NCBI GenBank assembly: GCA_028702535.1
Contig: JAQVOR010000007.1
Span: 1-48,570, forward strand
Direction of reading: 5' to 3'
Length of the DNA stretch: 48,570 nucleotides
Source of the DNA: Bacteroidales bacterium
Lineage (GTDB): Bacteria; Bacteroidota; Bacteroidia; Bacteroidales; ML635J-15
Part shown: positions 25,092-33,757 of the stretch, one piece after another
Position numbering within the stretch: position 1 is the stretch's first letter
Layout of the letters: the number at the start of each line of letters is the position of its first letter
Translations under genes and position numbers: made by a program
Notes under the pieces: model-generated
The model's input: only the letters and a program-made list of their open reading frames with translations
What the model was told of the DNA's origin: nothing
Databases searched by the model: none

Positions 25092-28000
25092 TTATAGTTT
25101 TACAATTTTAACTGTATAAACTATTTCGTTGTTGAATAATCTAATGAATAAGTTACCTTGGCAAAGCTCAGAAATATCAAGTCTTTCAAATGAGTTATCA
25201 AGATTTCCTTGAGATATAATCCTACCAGTAATATCCATGATTTCATATTTTGCACCTTGACAATTTAACACGTTAATAATACCAGTACTTGGGTTAGGGT
25301 AAATTTCTATGCTGCCAAAACCAAAATCGACTATATTATTGGCAGTAACCTGGATTTTAAAAGTTTGCTCGGCTATAAACATACCATCGCTAAGTTTTAA
25401 GACTACTCCAAATCCAAGAAAGCTAGCACTAGTAGGTGTTCCAGTTAATTGTCCAGTACCGTCTCCATTATCTACAAAGTTTGCCCATGCGGGAATAGTA
25501 GTCGCTTCAATTGTTAGGGCATCGCCTTGATCATCTTCAGCAATTACATCATAGCTGTACAGTGTATTTTGCACGTGCGTAGTAATAGGAGTTGAAGTAA
25601 AATATGGTGCTGTGTTTGATGTATTAACTATGATAACAAAATTTTGTGTTCCAGTATATTCGCCATTTGTGGCATCAAGTGTTACGTTAAAGTTTTCTGT
25701 TATTCCTGCTATCTCTGGGGCTGTTCCAGTTAGAGACGCAGTACCATTGCCATTGTCAGTAAAAGAAAGCCATGTAGGACAAGTTGGAGCGGTGAGTGTT
25801 AGCTCAATATCATTTGGATCAATAGCTACGATGTTGTATGTGTAGGTCTCAAATTCTGTTACCTCTAGGTCTGGAGATGATGTAAAGTATGGGGCATCAG
25901 ACGGCGTAAGGCCTACCCATTTATAAATGCCTCCTGTGTTTGCATCCATGTTAAATCCTCCTGCCCAACCAGTAAACTCGTTAAACATTTTAACATTTGT
26001 GTACTGAATCGAGTCGTCTAACATTGTCCAGGTTGTACCATAATCGAGAGTGTAGGCTGAAAAATTGTTCTCCGTTGTTTGAGATATTTTAGTTCCTACG
26101 TACATTCCTATAACTCCAGGAACCGCAGATACGTCAGATAAATACTGCTCTTCAACAGGAATTGCTGACCAAGTTTCGCCACCATCATCGGTTTTTTTCA
26201 TTTTCCAACTAGTTATTGTTCCTGCTGTTTGGTCTATAACTTGACAAATAACAACACCATTCAATTCATTAGCAAAGGAGATTGTACTAACATTAGCTTC
26301 TCCAGTACTATGAACAGTCCATGTTAGACCTTTGTCGATTGTTTTGTATAATCTACCAGTACTTGTGCCAAACCATGCTATATCGCCAACGGCATTAGCT
26401 ACACCAGTCCAAGCACCTTCGCTAGATGCAGGGTCTGGAATGTTTGCTCCATCTACTTTTGTCCAGTTTTCACCACCGTCCGAAGTAGTGTAAATTTCAT
26501 ACTCCCCATTGGCTGGATCGCCTTGACAATATCCGTCATTTTCATTAAACATGTGAATAACATTTGCAAAACTGCTTGCATTTTCAAATAATGCAGTAGT
26601 TTGTTGTGTCCAGGTGTCGCCAGCGTCAATAGTTTTAAAAATAGCACCACCACTACTGATAGTAGCATCATAAACTGCTATCCATGCAGTTGTTGCACTA
26701 ACCGCGGAGATGTCACCAATAGCATAATTAGTAGGGATGTTTAGTGTTTTAGGAATCCATGTTTGTCCGGCATCGGAAGTGATTGCGAAATCGCGAGTGA
26801 TTCCTCCACTGCCACCACCATCATAAGTTAATATCCATGCAGTATTTGCGTCCACAATTTCGGTTGACCAAACACCACGATATGGACTTGTGAAATGTGT
26901 GTTTTGTCCTATCCATGCTGTTTCGGCTATGTCGCCACTTTGTCCAACAATGATAAAATAAGTTTTGGTTTCTGTATCAGTATTTGTTCCATCACTAGCA
27001 GTTAGTGTAACTGAAAAAATGCCTTCAGTATCATATATAATACCTGTTGGGTGTTGCTCAGTACTAACATTAGGTGTTCCACCTTCGAAAGTCCAACTCC
27101 AATAATTAGGAGTACCAGTTGTAAGATCTGTAAAATCGACACTTGCGTCAACATCAATTACAACTTCACTAGCTTCAAAATCAGCGACAAGGTCTGCAAT
27201 TGCAGCTTGTGCAGCTGTTACTGCAGCAAATGCGTTGATACGACCTGCACCAATACTATCTATAAATGCAGCATTTTCTGCATCAACATTATCGCAAGTT
27301 GCTTTTAAAATAGCAGTAAGCTCCTCGGGTGTTAGGTCGGGGTTTGCCGAAAGCATTAAGCCACATAATCCTGATGTAACAGGACAAGCCATTGATGTTC
27401 CTTGCATAAGATCATACTTACCTTCAACACTATAGCTATTAGCACCTCCTGTTGTACCATTAATCATATCCCAAGCAGAACCAGCATCATTATATGTAGT
27501 ACTAAGTATAGTAAAAGCACCAATGCCGAGGAGACCTTGAGTAGCATATCCACCTGGAGCAAGTACGTCAATCCAAGTACCGTAACATGAGAAATCTGAT
27601 TTATTATCTCCAACATCACAAGAACCTACAGCAATCACATGCTCTAATGCAGCAGGATATCCCATATAGTTAATAGGAATATCAGGATTCATTTGAGTTT
27701 CCATTCCATTTCCGTTGTTTCCCGCAGCACCAACTAAAACACAGCCTTTATTATAGGCATAGTTTACAGTATTTTGCATTGTTTGGAAAAATTGAGGGCT
27801 TCCCCAAGACATATTAATAACATCGGCACCATTATCGGCAGCATAAACTATCCCTTCAAAACCAGCAGCCATAGATTGTCCGTCACTAGCATCATCACCA
27901 AGTTTAACTGCCATTATGCTAATACCGTTACCAATTGATGCTACACCAATACCATTATTGGTTTCTGCACCTATTAAACCCGCTGAGTGAGTACCGTGCG

Positions 28001-28637
28001 ACCAGATATAAGTTGCTTCTGGTGGGTTTGGGTCATTATCTCCATTGCCAAGGTCAACTGCATGCGAAATCATATTCACAAGATCTGGATGATCTATCCA
28101 AATAGCATTATCAAGAACTGCAACAACTATATCGGAACTTCCTGTGGTTACATCCCAAGCCTCAGCAGCATTAATAAGATTTAAATGCCATGAGCTATTT
28201 GCATTTCCAAATAAGAAACCTCCACTAAGGTCAGCATTATAATATGGATCATCAGGTGTCATTGAAATGAAAAATAGTGGTGCAGGCTCGGCATATTCAA
28301 TATCCGGATGCGAATTTAAAACTTTAATTAAGCCCGAAATGTTTTCCATGTTTTCAAAATCTAATCTAAAAGTACGCTGTAAAACATCACTTTTAGCAGA
28401 CTTAAAGGGCATACGCATTTCAGTAATTTGATATTCACTTATCAAATCGTCTAAAAAATATACATCTTTAGGATTGATGATTCCCTCATCATCAGATACA
28501 TTTAGTACTGCGTGATCTGCAATTTTAAAGTAAATTCGTCCATCAACCCATAACGAATTTACTGTCTGTGCATTTAACAAAGCCACCGCAGATGTAACTA
28601 AAGCAAATGCCAAAACAATTTTTGTAAATGTTCTCAT
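25092..28637 (-). CDS. Secreted S8 subtilisin-family protease, multi-domain, T9SS cargo
   Basis: An 1181-residue surface protease. A signal peptide (1-24) and propeptide-like region (to ~140) come first. The subtilase domain (about 145-480) has the full catalytic set: Asp176 (VVAVLDNAI, where most subtilases read DTG), His214 (WSHGTHSAGLIG), oxyanion Asn307 (AAGNNGNG) and Ser415 (QGTSMACPV). Next come a PKD-like domain (about 480-568, WSWTFEGGTPNVS), a sialidase/Ycf48-like repeat region (about 575-910; repeated TxDGGxTW-type motifs such as TSDGGENWTK and KTIDKGLTWT), two cadherin-like Ig domains (about 915-1095), and a T9SS type A tail (YPNPSTGII). The catalytic residues indicate an active enzyme; the substrate is unknown. 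TACTTTTG at 28686-28679 may be its -7 element. Confidence 0.95.
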   Translation of the reverse strand: MRTFTKIVLAFALVTSAVALLNAQTVNSLWVDGRIYFKIADHAVLNVSDDEGIINPKDVYFLDDLISEYQITEMRMPFKSAKSDVLQRTFRLDFENMENISGLIKVLNSHPDIEYAEPAPLFFISMTPDDPYYNADLSGGFLFGNANSSWHLNLINAAEAWDVTTGSSDIVVAVLDNAIWIDHPDLVNMISHAVDLGNGDNDPNPPEATYIWSHGTHSAGLIGAETNNGIGVASIGNGISIMAVKLGDDASDGQSMAAGFEGIVYAADNGADVINMSWGSPQFFQTMQNTVNYAYNKGCVLVGAAGNNGNGMETQMNPDIPINYMGYPAALEHVIAVGSCDVGDNKSDFSCYGTWIDVLAPGGYATQGLLGIGAFTILSTTYNDAGSAWDMINGTTGGANSYSVEGKYDLMQGTSMACPVTSGLCGLMLSANPDLTPEELTAILKATCDNVDAENAAFIDSIGAGRINAFAAVTAAQAAIADLVADFEASEVVIDVDASVDFTDLTTGTPNYWSWTFEGGTPNVSTEQHPTGIIYDTEGIFSVTLTASDGTNTDTETKTYFIIVGQSGDIAETAWIGQNTHFTSPYRGVWSTEIVDANTAWILTYDGGGSGGITRDFAITSDAGQTWIPKTLNIPTNYAIGDISAVSATTAWIAVYDATISSGGAIFKTIDAGDTWTQQTTALFENASSFANVIHMFNENDGYCQGDPANGEYEIYTTSDGGENWTKVDGANIPDPASSEGAWTGVANAVGDIAWFGTSTGRLYKTIDKGLTWTVHSTGEANVSTISFANELNGVVICQVIDQTAGTITSWKMKKTDDGGETWSAIPVEEQYLSDVSAVPGVIGMYVGTKISQTTENNFSAYTLDYGTTWTMLDDSIQYTNVKMFNEFTGWAGGFNMDANTGGIYKWVGLTPSDAPYFTSSPDLEVTEFETYTYNIVAIDPNDIELTLTAPTCPTWLSFTDNGNGTASLTGTAPEIAGITENFNVTLDATNGEYTGTQNFVIIVNTSNTAPYFTSTPITTHVQNTLYSYDVIAEDDQGDALTIEATTIPAWANFVDNGDGTGQLTGTPTSASFLGFGVVLKLSDGMFIAEQTFKIQVTANNIVDFGFGSIEIYPNPSTGIINVLNCQGAKYEIMDITGRIISQGNLDNSFERLDISELCQGNLFIRLFNNEIVYTVKIVKL

Positions 28638-28717
28638 AATTTGATTTTGTTTAATTATTAATAAATTTTCTTAAAAGTCAAAAGTAATAAATGTTTTTGA
28701 ATATAAAATAGAATTAT

Positions 28718-29371
28718 TCAATGTTTACTTGCACGTATTACATGTCTTTTTCCTGGAGGACCCGAAAAACGCTTTAAATTCATTCCTAAAGTTCGTAAGT
28801 TTCTTTTCAAATCGCCTCTGCTACAGTAAGTTACAAAAACTCCATCTGTTGATAATTTTGTTAATATTTTTTTTAGATTTTCATAAGTCCACATTTCGGG
28901 TTGAGTATCGGGAGAAAAGGCATCAAAATATATTAAATCATAAGATCTTTGCGGCGTAAACTTGATAAAATCGGTATTTTGCTTTAGTAATTTAAAATTT
29001 TGGCTAATCTTAAGTGGTTTATCCCAATCTTCCGAAAATATTTTAATTTCTCGACTTGTTAAATCAAAATATTCGATATACCCCATATTTTTAAATGTCT
29101 CACTGCTAATTGGGGATTTTTCAATGCCATGGTAAAAAACTTTTTTAGGATTTAATTCATTTGATTTATAAGTCATAATAGCATTAAGACCTGTGCCATA
29201 TCCAATTTCTAAGATGTTGACTTCGGGTTTTTCAATAGTTTTAAATCCTAGATTAATAAAAATATGTTGAGATTCGGTAAACGCTCCATTTTTACTGTGA
29301 TAATGCTCGTCAAACTCTTTGGAATATAGGGTTTTACTTCCGTCAGTAGTTAAATATATTTCGGGTTTCAT
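28718..29371 (-). CDS. mnmD: tRNA (5-methylaminomethyl-2-thiouridine)(34)-methyltransferase
   Basis: A 217-residue SAM-dependent methyltransferase equal to the N-terminal half of E. coli MnmC, without the FAD-dependent oxidoreductase half; it makes the last methylation of mnm5s2U at the wobble position of tRNAs for Lys, Glu and Gln. Motifs: SAM-binding LEIGYGTGLNAIM (about 54-66), the DLIYFDAFSPDTQPEMWT segment (about 145-162), and the C-terminal TYCSRGDLKRNLR…FSGPPGKRHVIRAS. The enzyme for the preceding oxidoreductase step is not in the window. It has its own well-formed promoter just upstream. Confidence 0.93.
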   Translation of the reverse strand: MKPEIYLTTDGSKTLYSKEFDEHYHSKNGAFTESQHIFINLGFKTIEKPEVNILEIGYGTGLNAIMTYKSNELNPKKVFYHGIEKSPISSETFKNMGYIEYFDLTSREIKIFSEDWDKPLKISQNFKLLKQNTDFIKFTPQRSYDLIYFDAFSPDTQPEMWTYENLKKILTKLSTDGVFVTYCSRGDLKRNLRTLGMNLKRFSGPPGKRHVIRASKH

Positions 29372-29388
29372 AATCTGATTTGTTTTTA

Positions 29389-29419
29389 CAAAAATAGTTT
29401 TCTTGATTTATTTGACAAA
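29389..29419 (-). promoter_or_regulatory. Promoter of mnmD (TTTG-N19-TATTTTTG)
   Basis: TTTG at 29419-29416 and TATTTTTG at 29396-29389 (minus strand) are separated by 19 bp, an exact match to the Bacteroidota housekeeping consensus. The expected start site is about 12 bp before the mnmD ATG, giving a short leader without Shine-Dalgarno sequence. Confidence 0.65.
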
Positions 29420-29471
29420 ATAAAATATTATTTAGCGTTTTGCATGGGGGAATTACGAAGTGAAGAGCGAT

Positions 29472-29490
29472 GCACTGCGATGCGCAGTGC
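29472..29490. repeat. Small perfect hairpin in a GC-richer intergenic island
   Basis: GCACTGCG at 29472-29479 and CGCAGTGC at 29483-29490 form an 8-bp perfect stem with a 3-nt ATG loop. It lies within a GC-richer stretch (about 29442-29510) between the M23 peptidase stop and mnmD. The same GATGCACT/GCAGTGC vocabulary recurs at 44050-44060 and 44400-44450. Confidence 0.6.
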
Positions 29491-29559
29491 CTACCGAAGT
29501 GTGAAGATTTTTGACTTGTCTAACTTAACGGAACTGAAGCCTCTGTATTTAAACACTAA

Positions 29560-31263
29560 TTATTTTCTTTTAAACTCCGTTTCGTAAACTGATGTATTAT
29601 TCACATTATCTTTTACTACGACCTTTAAGGCATACTCTTCTGCAATAGTCATTTTAGAATCAAAATAATATCGTATTCGGCTATTGCGAGGTTCATATTT
29701 TGCAAGTACCCAATCTCCATTAATATACATATTATAATTAGCGATGCCCGAAAAGTTATCTTCGATTTTTAATTCTATGTAAGAAGTGTTTTTCATATTT
29801 TTGTTCTTCGACACATTGATAGGAGTTATTTTTGGAGGGATTGTATCTATCCAAAGGTAAAATTGACCAAAATGCGATGATGAAGCAGAAATATTATTTT
29901 GTTGAACTTCAGGTTTAATATATCGTGCCTTGCCTTCTCGCTCACGAACAACAAATATTTTATCTAAATAATCAAGAAATTTATCATCAACAAAAAAACT
30001 AATTTTAAAATCCTTTTTTAATGGGATATTTTCTTCGCCAAGTTTATAAACACTCGAATATTTACCATCTCGTAATTTAACAAACGGTACTACTTCGTCT
30101 TTAAAAAGAACAGCAGAATCAATTTCTACACGGCAAGCCTCACTGATCAAAACACTTAACTTGTCCCATTTAGTTAAACTTTCCGTTTCTTGCACATTAT
30201 CATGATCTGTCTCTACACCAGATATTGAAAACTCAACTACAGATTTATTATCAGCATAATCAGAGACTTCGATTTTTATTATTGATTTCTTACCTAAAGG
30301 CACATTAAATATTCCGTCATTTACCGACAAAGGATAAATCATTAAATCATTATTTGGCTCAATATACAATTTATGGACATGTAATTCATCACTTAAAAGT
30401 TCAGCATAATCAAACATACTATTTTTACAAGTTTGTTTACTAAAATCTAATTTATCGACAACTGAATGATAAATTAGCTCATTATTAACGAATAATTTTA
30501 CAGTTTCGGCACCATATCTGTTTGATGTTCCATTCATTCTATCAACATAGGCCAAACCAATTCCAATAGTACTTGCTGATTTAATATCGTAAGGAGGCAT
30601 ATAAACACCATCTGAGTTTTTCTTTAGCTTTGTTTTATACTTGCTTTGTTTACCATTAACAGTAGAAATGTTAGATAATGGATAAACATAAAGGAAATTT
30701 ATTTCAGGAGTGATATTATCTTCAACATGATACAATGATTCCAGCACATTAATAGGATATTCAGTATCGGTTTCTCTCATTTCGAAATGCAAATGAGGAC
30801 CTTCTGAATGCCCAGTATTACCACTATACGCCATTGTTTGACCACGTTTAAAAACAAACAAATCATCTGGTAAGAGAGTATCTATCGAAAAAGATTGCTT
30901 TTCGTACTGCACTTTCTCAACAAATTGTTCTATTTCCGTGTTATAACGACTTAAATGAGCGTAAACAGTAGTATAATTGTTAGGGTGATTAACATAAAGT
31001 GCCAAACCATATCCCCACGGCGAAACCAATATTCTGGACACATATCCATCTGCAACACAAACCACATCTTTACCCTCTGTGTAAGTTCTATAATCAATTC
31101 CAGTATGAAAGTGAGCAGTTCGCGGCTCCCCAAAATTTCCAGATAAGGACGGTTCAATTTGTAAAGGACTAACAAAATAATGTTTATAATTATTTATCTG
31201 ACAAAAAGCACTACCAAATATGCTAATAGCAAAGAAAAAAGCAATGATTTTATTTAATTTCAT
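29560..31263 (-). CDS. Secreted M23 family metallopeptidase
   Basis: A 567-residue exported protein with an N-terminal LytM/M23 zinc peptidase domain that acts on peptidoglycan cross-bridges or peptide stems. The signal peptide is residues 1-23 from the chosen ATG at 31263; an upstream ATG-like start at 31296 would only add residues before it. The catalytic motifs are intact: HTGIDY (HxxxD) near residue 46, YAHLSRY, and GHSEGPHLHFEMR near 160, giving the HxH zinc ligand. The remaining ~370 residues are beta-rich, with Ig-like pieces (IDTIPPKITPIN, IELKIEDNFSGIANYNMYINGDW) near the C-terminus. No T9SS tail is present, so it is likely periplasmic. A TAGTTTTG -7-like element lies at 31292-31285. 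Confidence 0.92.
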   Translation of the reverse strand: MKLNKIIAFFFAISIFGSAFCQINNYKHYFVSPLQIEPSLSGNFGEPRTAHFHTGIDYRTYTEGKDVVCVADGYVSRILVSPWGYGLALYVNHPNNYTTVYAHLSRYNTEIEQFVEKVQYEKQSFSIDTLLPDDLFVFKRGQTMAYSGNTGHSEGPHLHFEMRETDTEYPINVLESLYHVEDNITPEINFLYVYPLSNISTVNGKQSKYKTKLKKNSDGVYMPPYDIKSASTIGIGLAYVDRMNGTSNRYGAETVKLFVNNELIYHSVVDKLDFSKQTCKNSMFDYAELLSDELHVHKLYIEPNNDLMIYPLSVNDGIFNVPLGKKSIIKIEVSDYADNKSVVEFSISGVETDHDNVQETESLTKWDKLSVLISEACRVEIDSAVLFKDEVVPFVKLRDGKYSSVYKLGEENIPLKKDFKISFFVDDKFLDYLDKIFVVREREGKARYIKPEVQQNNISASSSHFGQFYLWIDTIPPKITPINVSKNKNMKNTSYIELKIEDNFSGIANYNMYINGDWVLAKYEPRNSRIRYYFDSKMTIAEEYALKVVVKDNVNNTSVYETEFKRK

Positions 31264-31303
31264 GTATAAATATAAATTATTTTGCAAAACTAACATCTTA
31301 ATA

Positions 31304-31334
31304 TTGCTTTTGAAAAAAAAATACGTTATTTTTG
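31304..31334 (+). promoter_or_regulatory. Possible promoter of the coiled-coil gene–zapA–6S–rny cluster
   Basis: TATTTTTG at 31327-31334 fits the -7 element, with TTG at 31304-31306 about 20 bp upstream as a minimal -33 element. The predicted start is around 31340, some 16 bp before the ATG at 31356. A divergent -7-like element serves the M23 gene on the other strand. Confidence 0.45.
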
Positions 31335-31355
31335 TATTGTAGATAATTTATTAAT

Positions 31356-31646
31356 ATGAACGAAGAATATAATAAGGTATTACAAAAATTGAATGAAAAC
31401 ATTGCAAATGTAATATTATTATATAACAAGGAGAAGGAACAGAATGATAAATTATCGGGAGAGATAAAAATTTTAAATGAAGAACTAAATATATATAAAG
31501 ACAAATATCAGCAGATTGATAAGAAATATGAGAATTTAAAATTAGCAAAAGCTATAAACAATGAAGTTGGGGATAGTGAAGCTAAACTTAAATTAAACAA
31601 AATAATACGGGAAATTGATAATTGTATTGCTCTTTTGAATAAATAG
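31356..31646 (+). CDS. Small coiled-coil protein upstream of zapA
   Basis: A 96-residue, highly charged protein that is almost entirely predicted coiled coil: heptad patterns run from EYNKVLQKLNENIANVILLYNKEKEQ through LSGEIKILNEELNIYKDKYQQIDKKYENLK (about 3-65), followed by a short second helix (KLNKIIREIDNCIALLNK). There is no signal peptide or membrane segment. Only 4 bp separate it from zapA, so the two are probably translated together. The size, the coiled-coil character and this position suggest a ZapB-like structural partner for ZapA at the division ring, but sequence similarity to ZapB itself is not evident; this is inference. Confidence 0.85.
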   Translation: MNEEYNKVLQKLNENIANVILLYNKEKEQNDKLSGEIKILNEELNIYKDKYQQIDKKYENLKLAKAINNEVGDSEAKLKLNKIIREIDNCIALLNK

Positions 31647-31650
31647 ATTA

Positions 31651-31953
31651 ATGGACGATAAGTTAATAATAAATATAAGTATTGCAGAACGTGTATATCC
31701 CATCAGCATTAAGCGAGGAGACAGTAAGCGGGAGGAGTTGGTGAGAAAAGCTTCGCAATCAATTAACGACTCAATAATGGCATACAAAAAGCAAGGGTTT
31801 AAAAATAAAGACGAACAAGATTACCTTGCAATGACAGTTATGACATTTGTGGTTAAAATGATGGAAAACGAAGCAAAAGAAGATATCGCACCCATTATTA
31901 ACGAATTAAAGAAAATGAACTTTTCACTTGAAGAAGTGTTAAATAAAGAGTAA
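31651..31953 (+). CDS. zapA: Cell division protein ZapA
   Basis: A 100-residue cytoplasmic protein that binds FtsZ and bundles its filaments at the division ring. It has the ZapA pattern: a beta-hairpin N-terminal domain (LIINISIAERVYPISIKRGDSKREELVRKASQSINDSIMAYKKQ) and a long C-terminal helix used for dimer and tetramer formation (QDYLAMTVMTFVVKMMENEAKEDIAPIINELKKMN). The start follows the coiled-coil gene by 4 bp. It is followed by 6S RNA, as in E. coli (zapA–ssrS), and then by rny. Confidence 0.9.
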   Translation: MDDKLIINISIAERVYPISIKRGDSKREELVRKASQSINDSIMAYKKQGFKNKDEQDYLAMTVMTFVVKMMENEAKEDIAPIINELKKMNFSLEEVLNKE

Positions 31954-31988
31954 ACGTTCTTTCAAATATAATAGGTAATTAACATATT

Positions 31989-32188
31989 GCCCGTATTGGT
32001 TCTTTAGAAGTTGTGAAACTCAACACTATTACAATTGGGACAAAGTTCAGTTTTTGGACGACAGGCCTTAATTAGTTCTGTTCGCAGAATTAAATCGCTT
32101 AGGCGATCATTGGAAGTCGGAGATTTACTGGCCGTCCCACCCATGTTCTTACAGGGGTTTCTTTAACACTAAAGTAATTAATGCGGGC
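31989..32188 (+). ncRNA. ssrS: 6S RNA (SsrS), regulator of RNA polymerase
   Basis: A 200-nt non-coding segment between zapA and rny with the fold of 6S RNA, which mimics an open promoter and sequesters housekeeping RNA polymerase. The ends pair: GCCCGTATT at 31989-31997 with AATGCGGGC at 32180-32188 (one G-U pair), then CTTTAG at 32002-32007 with CTAAAG at 32169-32174. The middle is less paired, as expected for the large central bubble, and the 3' end is followed by a run of T (32189-32204, one interruption) that can serve as terminator. There is no open reading frame. The zapA–6S neighbourhood matches E. coli and other Bacteroidota. Exact ends are inferred from the stem. Confidence 0.8.
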
Positions 32189-32204
32189 TTTTTTTATTTT
32201 TTTT
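32169..32204 (+). terminator. 3' end of 6S RNA: closing stem plus T-tract
   Basis: The 3' strand of the closing 6S stem (32169-32188) is directly followed by T7-A-T8 at 32189-32204. This has the form of an intrinsic terminator using the RNA's own terminal helix. The rny start lies 15 bp later, so readthrough into rny is possible. Confidence 0.55.
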
Positions 32205-32218
32205 AATTAATTAAATAT

Positions 32219-33757
32219 ATGGATACAATAGCGATAATTATTACAGTAACTGCCTTTATAGGCGGTGGAGTGCTATCTTACTTTTTGTGGGATATCGCAC
32301 TAACAAAGAAGAAGAAAAAAGCAATCAACGAAGGAATTGCTGAGGCCGAAGTTGCAAGAAAAGAAAAAGATTTAGCGGCTAAAGAGAAATTTTTGCAATT
32401 AAAAACAGAACATGAAAATCAAAGCAATGAAAGAAACCAAAAAATCCAGATTGCTGAAAATCGGATAAAACAACGAGAGACAAGTCAAAACCAAAAAGCA
32501 GAAGAAATACAAAGGCTAAAAAAAGAAGTTGAAATAATCAGAGATAATTTAGACAAACAACTTGAGCACGTTGAAAGAAGAGACGAAGAGCTTAATAAAA
32601 TGATTCACGAGCAAATTACAAAACTTGAAACCATTTCAGGTTTATCGGCAGAAGAGGCGAAAAAAGAACTTTTAGAGTCTTTGCAAGAAAAAGCTCACTC
32701 AGAGTCTATAGGTCTAATTAACGAGATTATTGACGAAGCCAAAATGACTGCAAACAAAGAAGCTAAGAAAATCGTTCTCGAAACAATCCAACGAGTTGCC
32801 ACTGAAACTGCTATCGAAAATGCGGTTACAGTTTTTCATATCGAGAGCGATGAGCTTAAAGGTCGCATAATTGGACGCGAAGGACGTAATATCCGTGCAT
32901 TAGAGGCTGCAACTGGTGTCGAAATTGTTGTTGATGATACTCCCGAAGCAATTTTATTGTCGGCTTTCGATCCTGTTCGTAGAGAAATTGCCCGTCTATC
33001 ACTACATCAGCTAATAACTGACGGAAGAATACACCCTGCAAGAATAGAAGAGGTCGTTAATAAAACTCGTAAACAAATAGAAGAGGAAATTGTAGAAGTC
33101 GGAAAACGTACTACTATTGATCTTGGAGTACATGGTTTACACCCAGAACTTATACGAATGATTGGTAAAATGAAATATCGTTCCTCGTATGGTCAAAATT
33201 TATTGCAACACTCGCGCGAAGTTGCAAATTTATCGGCAATTATGGCCGCTGAATTAGGACTAAATACAAAACTTGCAAAAAGAGCTGGTTTACTTCATGA
33301 TATTGGCAAGGTCTCGGACGAAGAACCAGAATTACCACACGCAATTTATGGTATGAAACTCGCCGAAAAGTTTAAAGAAAAACCCGAAATTTGCAATGCT
33401 ATCGGAGCTCACCACGACGAAGTTGAAATGACAAGTCTTATTTCTCCTATTGTGCAAGTTTGTGATGCTATCTCTGGTGCAAGACCTGGTGCAAGACGCG
33501 AAATTGTTGAGTCGTATATCAAACGTCTCAAAGAATTAGAAGCTCTCGCACTTTCATATCCTGGCGTATTAAAAACTTATGCTATTCAAGCTGGTAGAGA
33601 GTTAAGAGTTATTGTCGGTAGCGAAAAAATTACAGATGCTGAATCAGAAAAATTAAGCTACGAAATTGCAAAGAAAGTCCAAGACGAAATGACATACCCA
33701 GGGCAAGTAAAAATTACTGTAATTAGAGAAACGCGTTCTGTTAATTATGCCAAATAA
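32219..33757 (+). CDS. rny: Ribonuclease Y
   Basis: A membrane-anchored endoribonuclease that starts mRNA decay. The 512 residues show the standard order: N-terminal membrane helix (3-25), a long charged coiled coil (about 30-190), a KH RNA-binding domain ([42 protein letters not shown], about 215-260), and the HD phosphodiesterase domain with [17 protein letters not shown] and the metal-binding [11 protein letters not shown] (about 335-370), followed by HHDEVE. Nothing is missing. It lies downstream of 6S RNA and may be read from the same transcript. The epimerase gene overlaps its end by 11 bp. Confidence 0.97.
   Translation: MDTIAIIITVTAFIGGGVLSYFLWDIALTKKKKKAINEGIAEAEVARKEKDLAAKEKFLQLKTEHENQSNERNQKIQIAENRIKQRETSQNQKAEEIQRLKKEVEIIRDNLDKQLEHVERRDEELNKMIHEQITKLETISGLSAEEAKKELLESLQEKAHSESIGLINEIIDEAKMTANKEAKKIVLETIQRVATETAIENAVTVFHIESDELKGRIIGREGRNIRALEAATGVEIVVDDTPEAILLSAFDPVRREIARLSLHQLITDGRIHPARIEEVVNKTRKQIEEEIVEVGKRTTIDLGVHGLHPELIRMIGKMKYRSSYGQNLLQHSREVANLSAIMAAELGLNTKLAKRAGLLHDIGKVSDEEPELPHAIYGMKLAEKFKEKPEICNAIGAHHDEVEMTSLISPIVQVCDAISGARPGARREIVESYIKRLKELEALALSYPGVLKTYAIQAGRELRVIVGSEKITDAESEKLSYEIAKKVQDEMTYPGQVKITVIRETRSVNYAK

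Noticed and set aside
31298-31548. Minus-strand frames opposite the small coiled-coil gene
   Set aside because: They are shadow frames of an AT-rich coding strand; the plus-strand protein has clear heptads and sits in the zapA operon.
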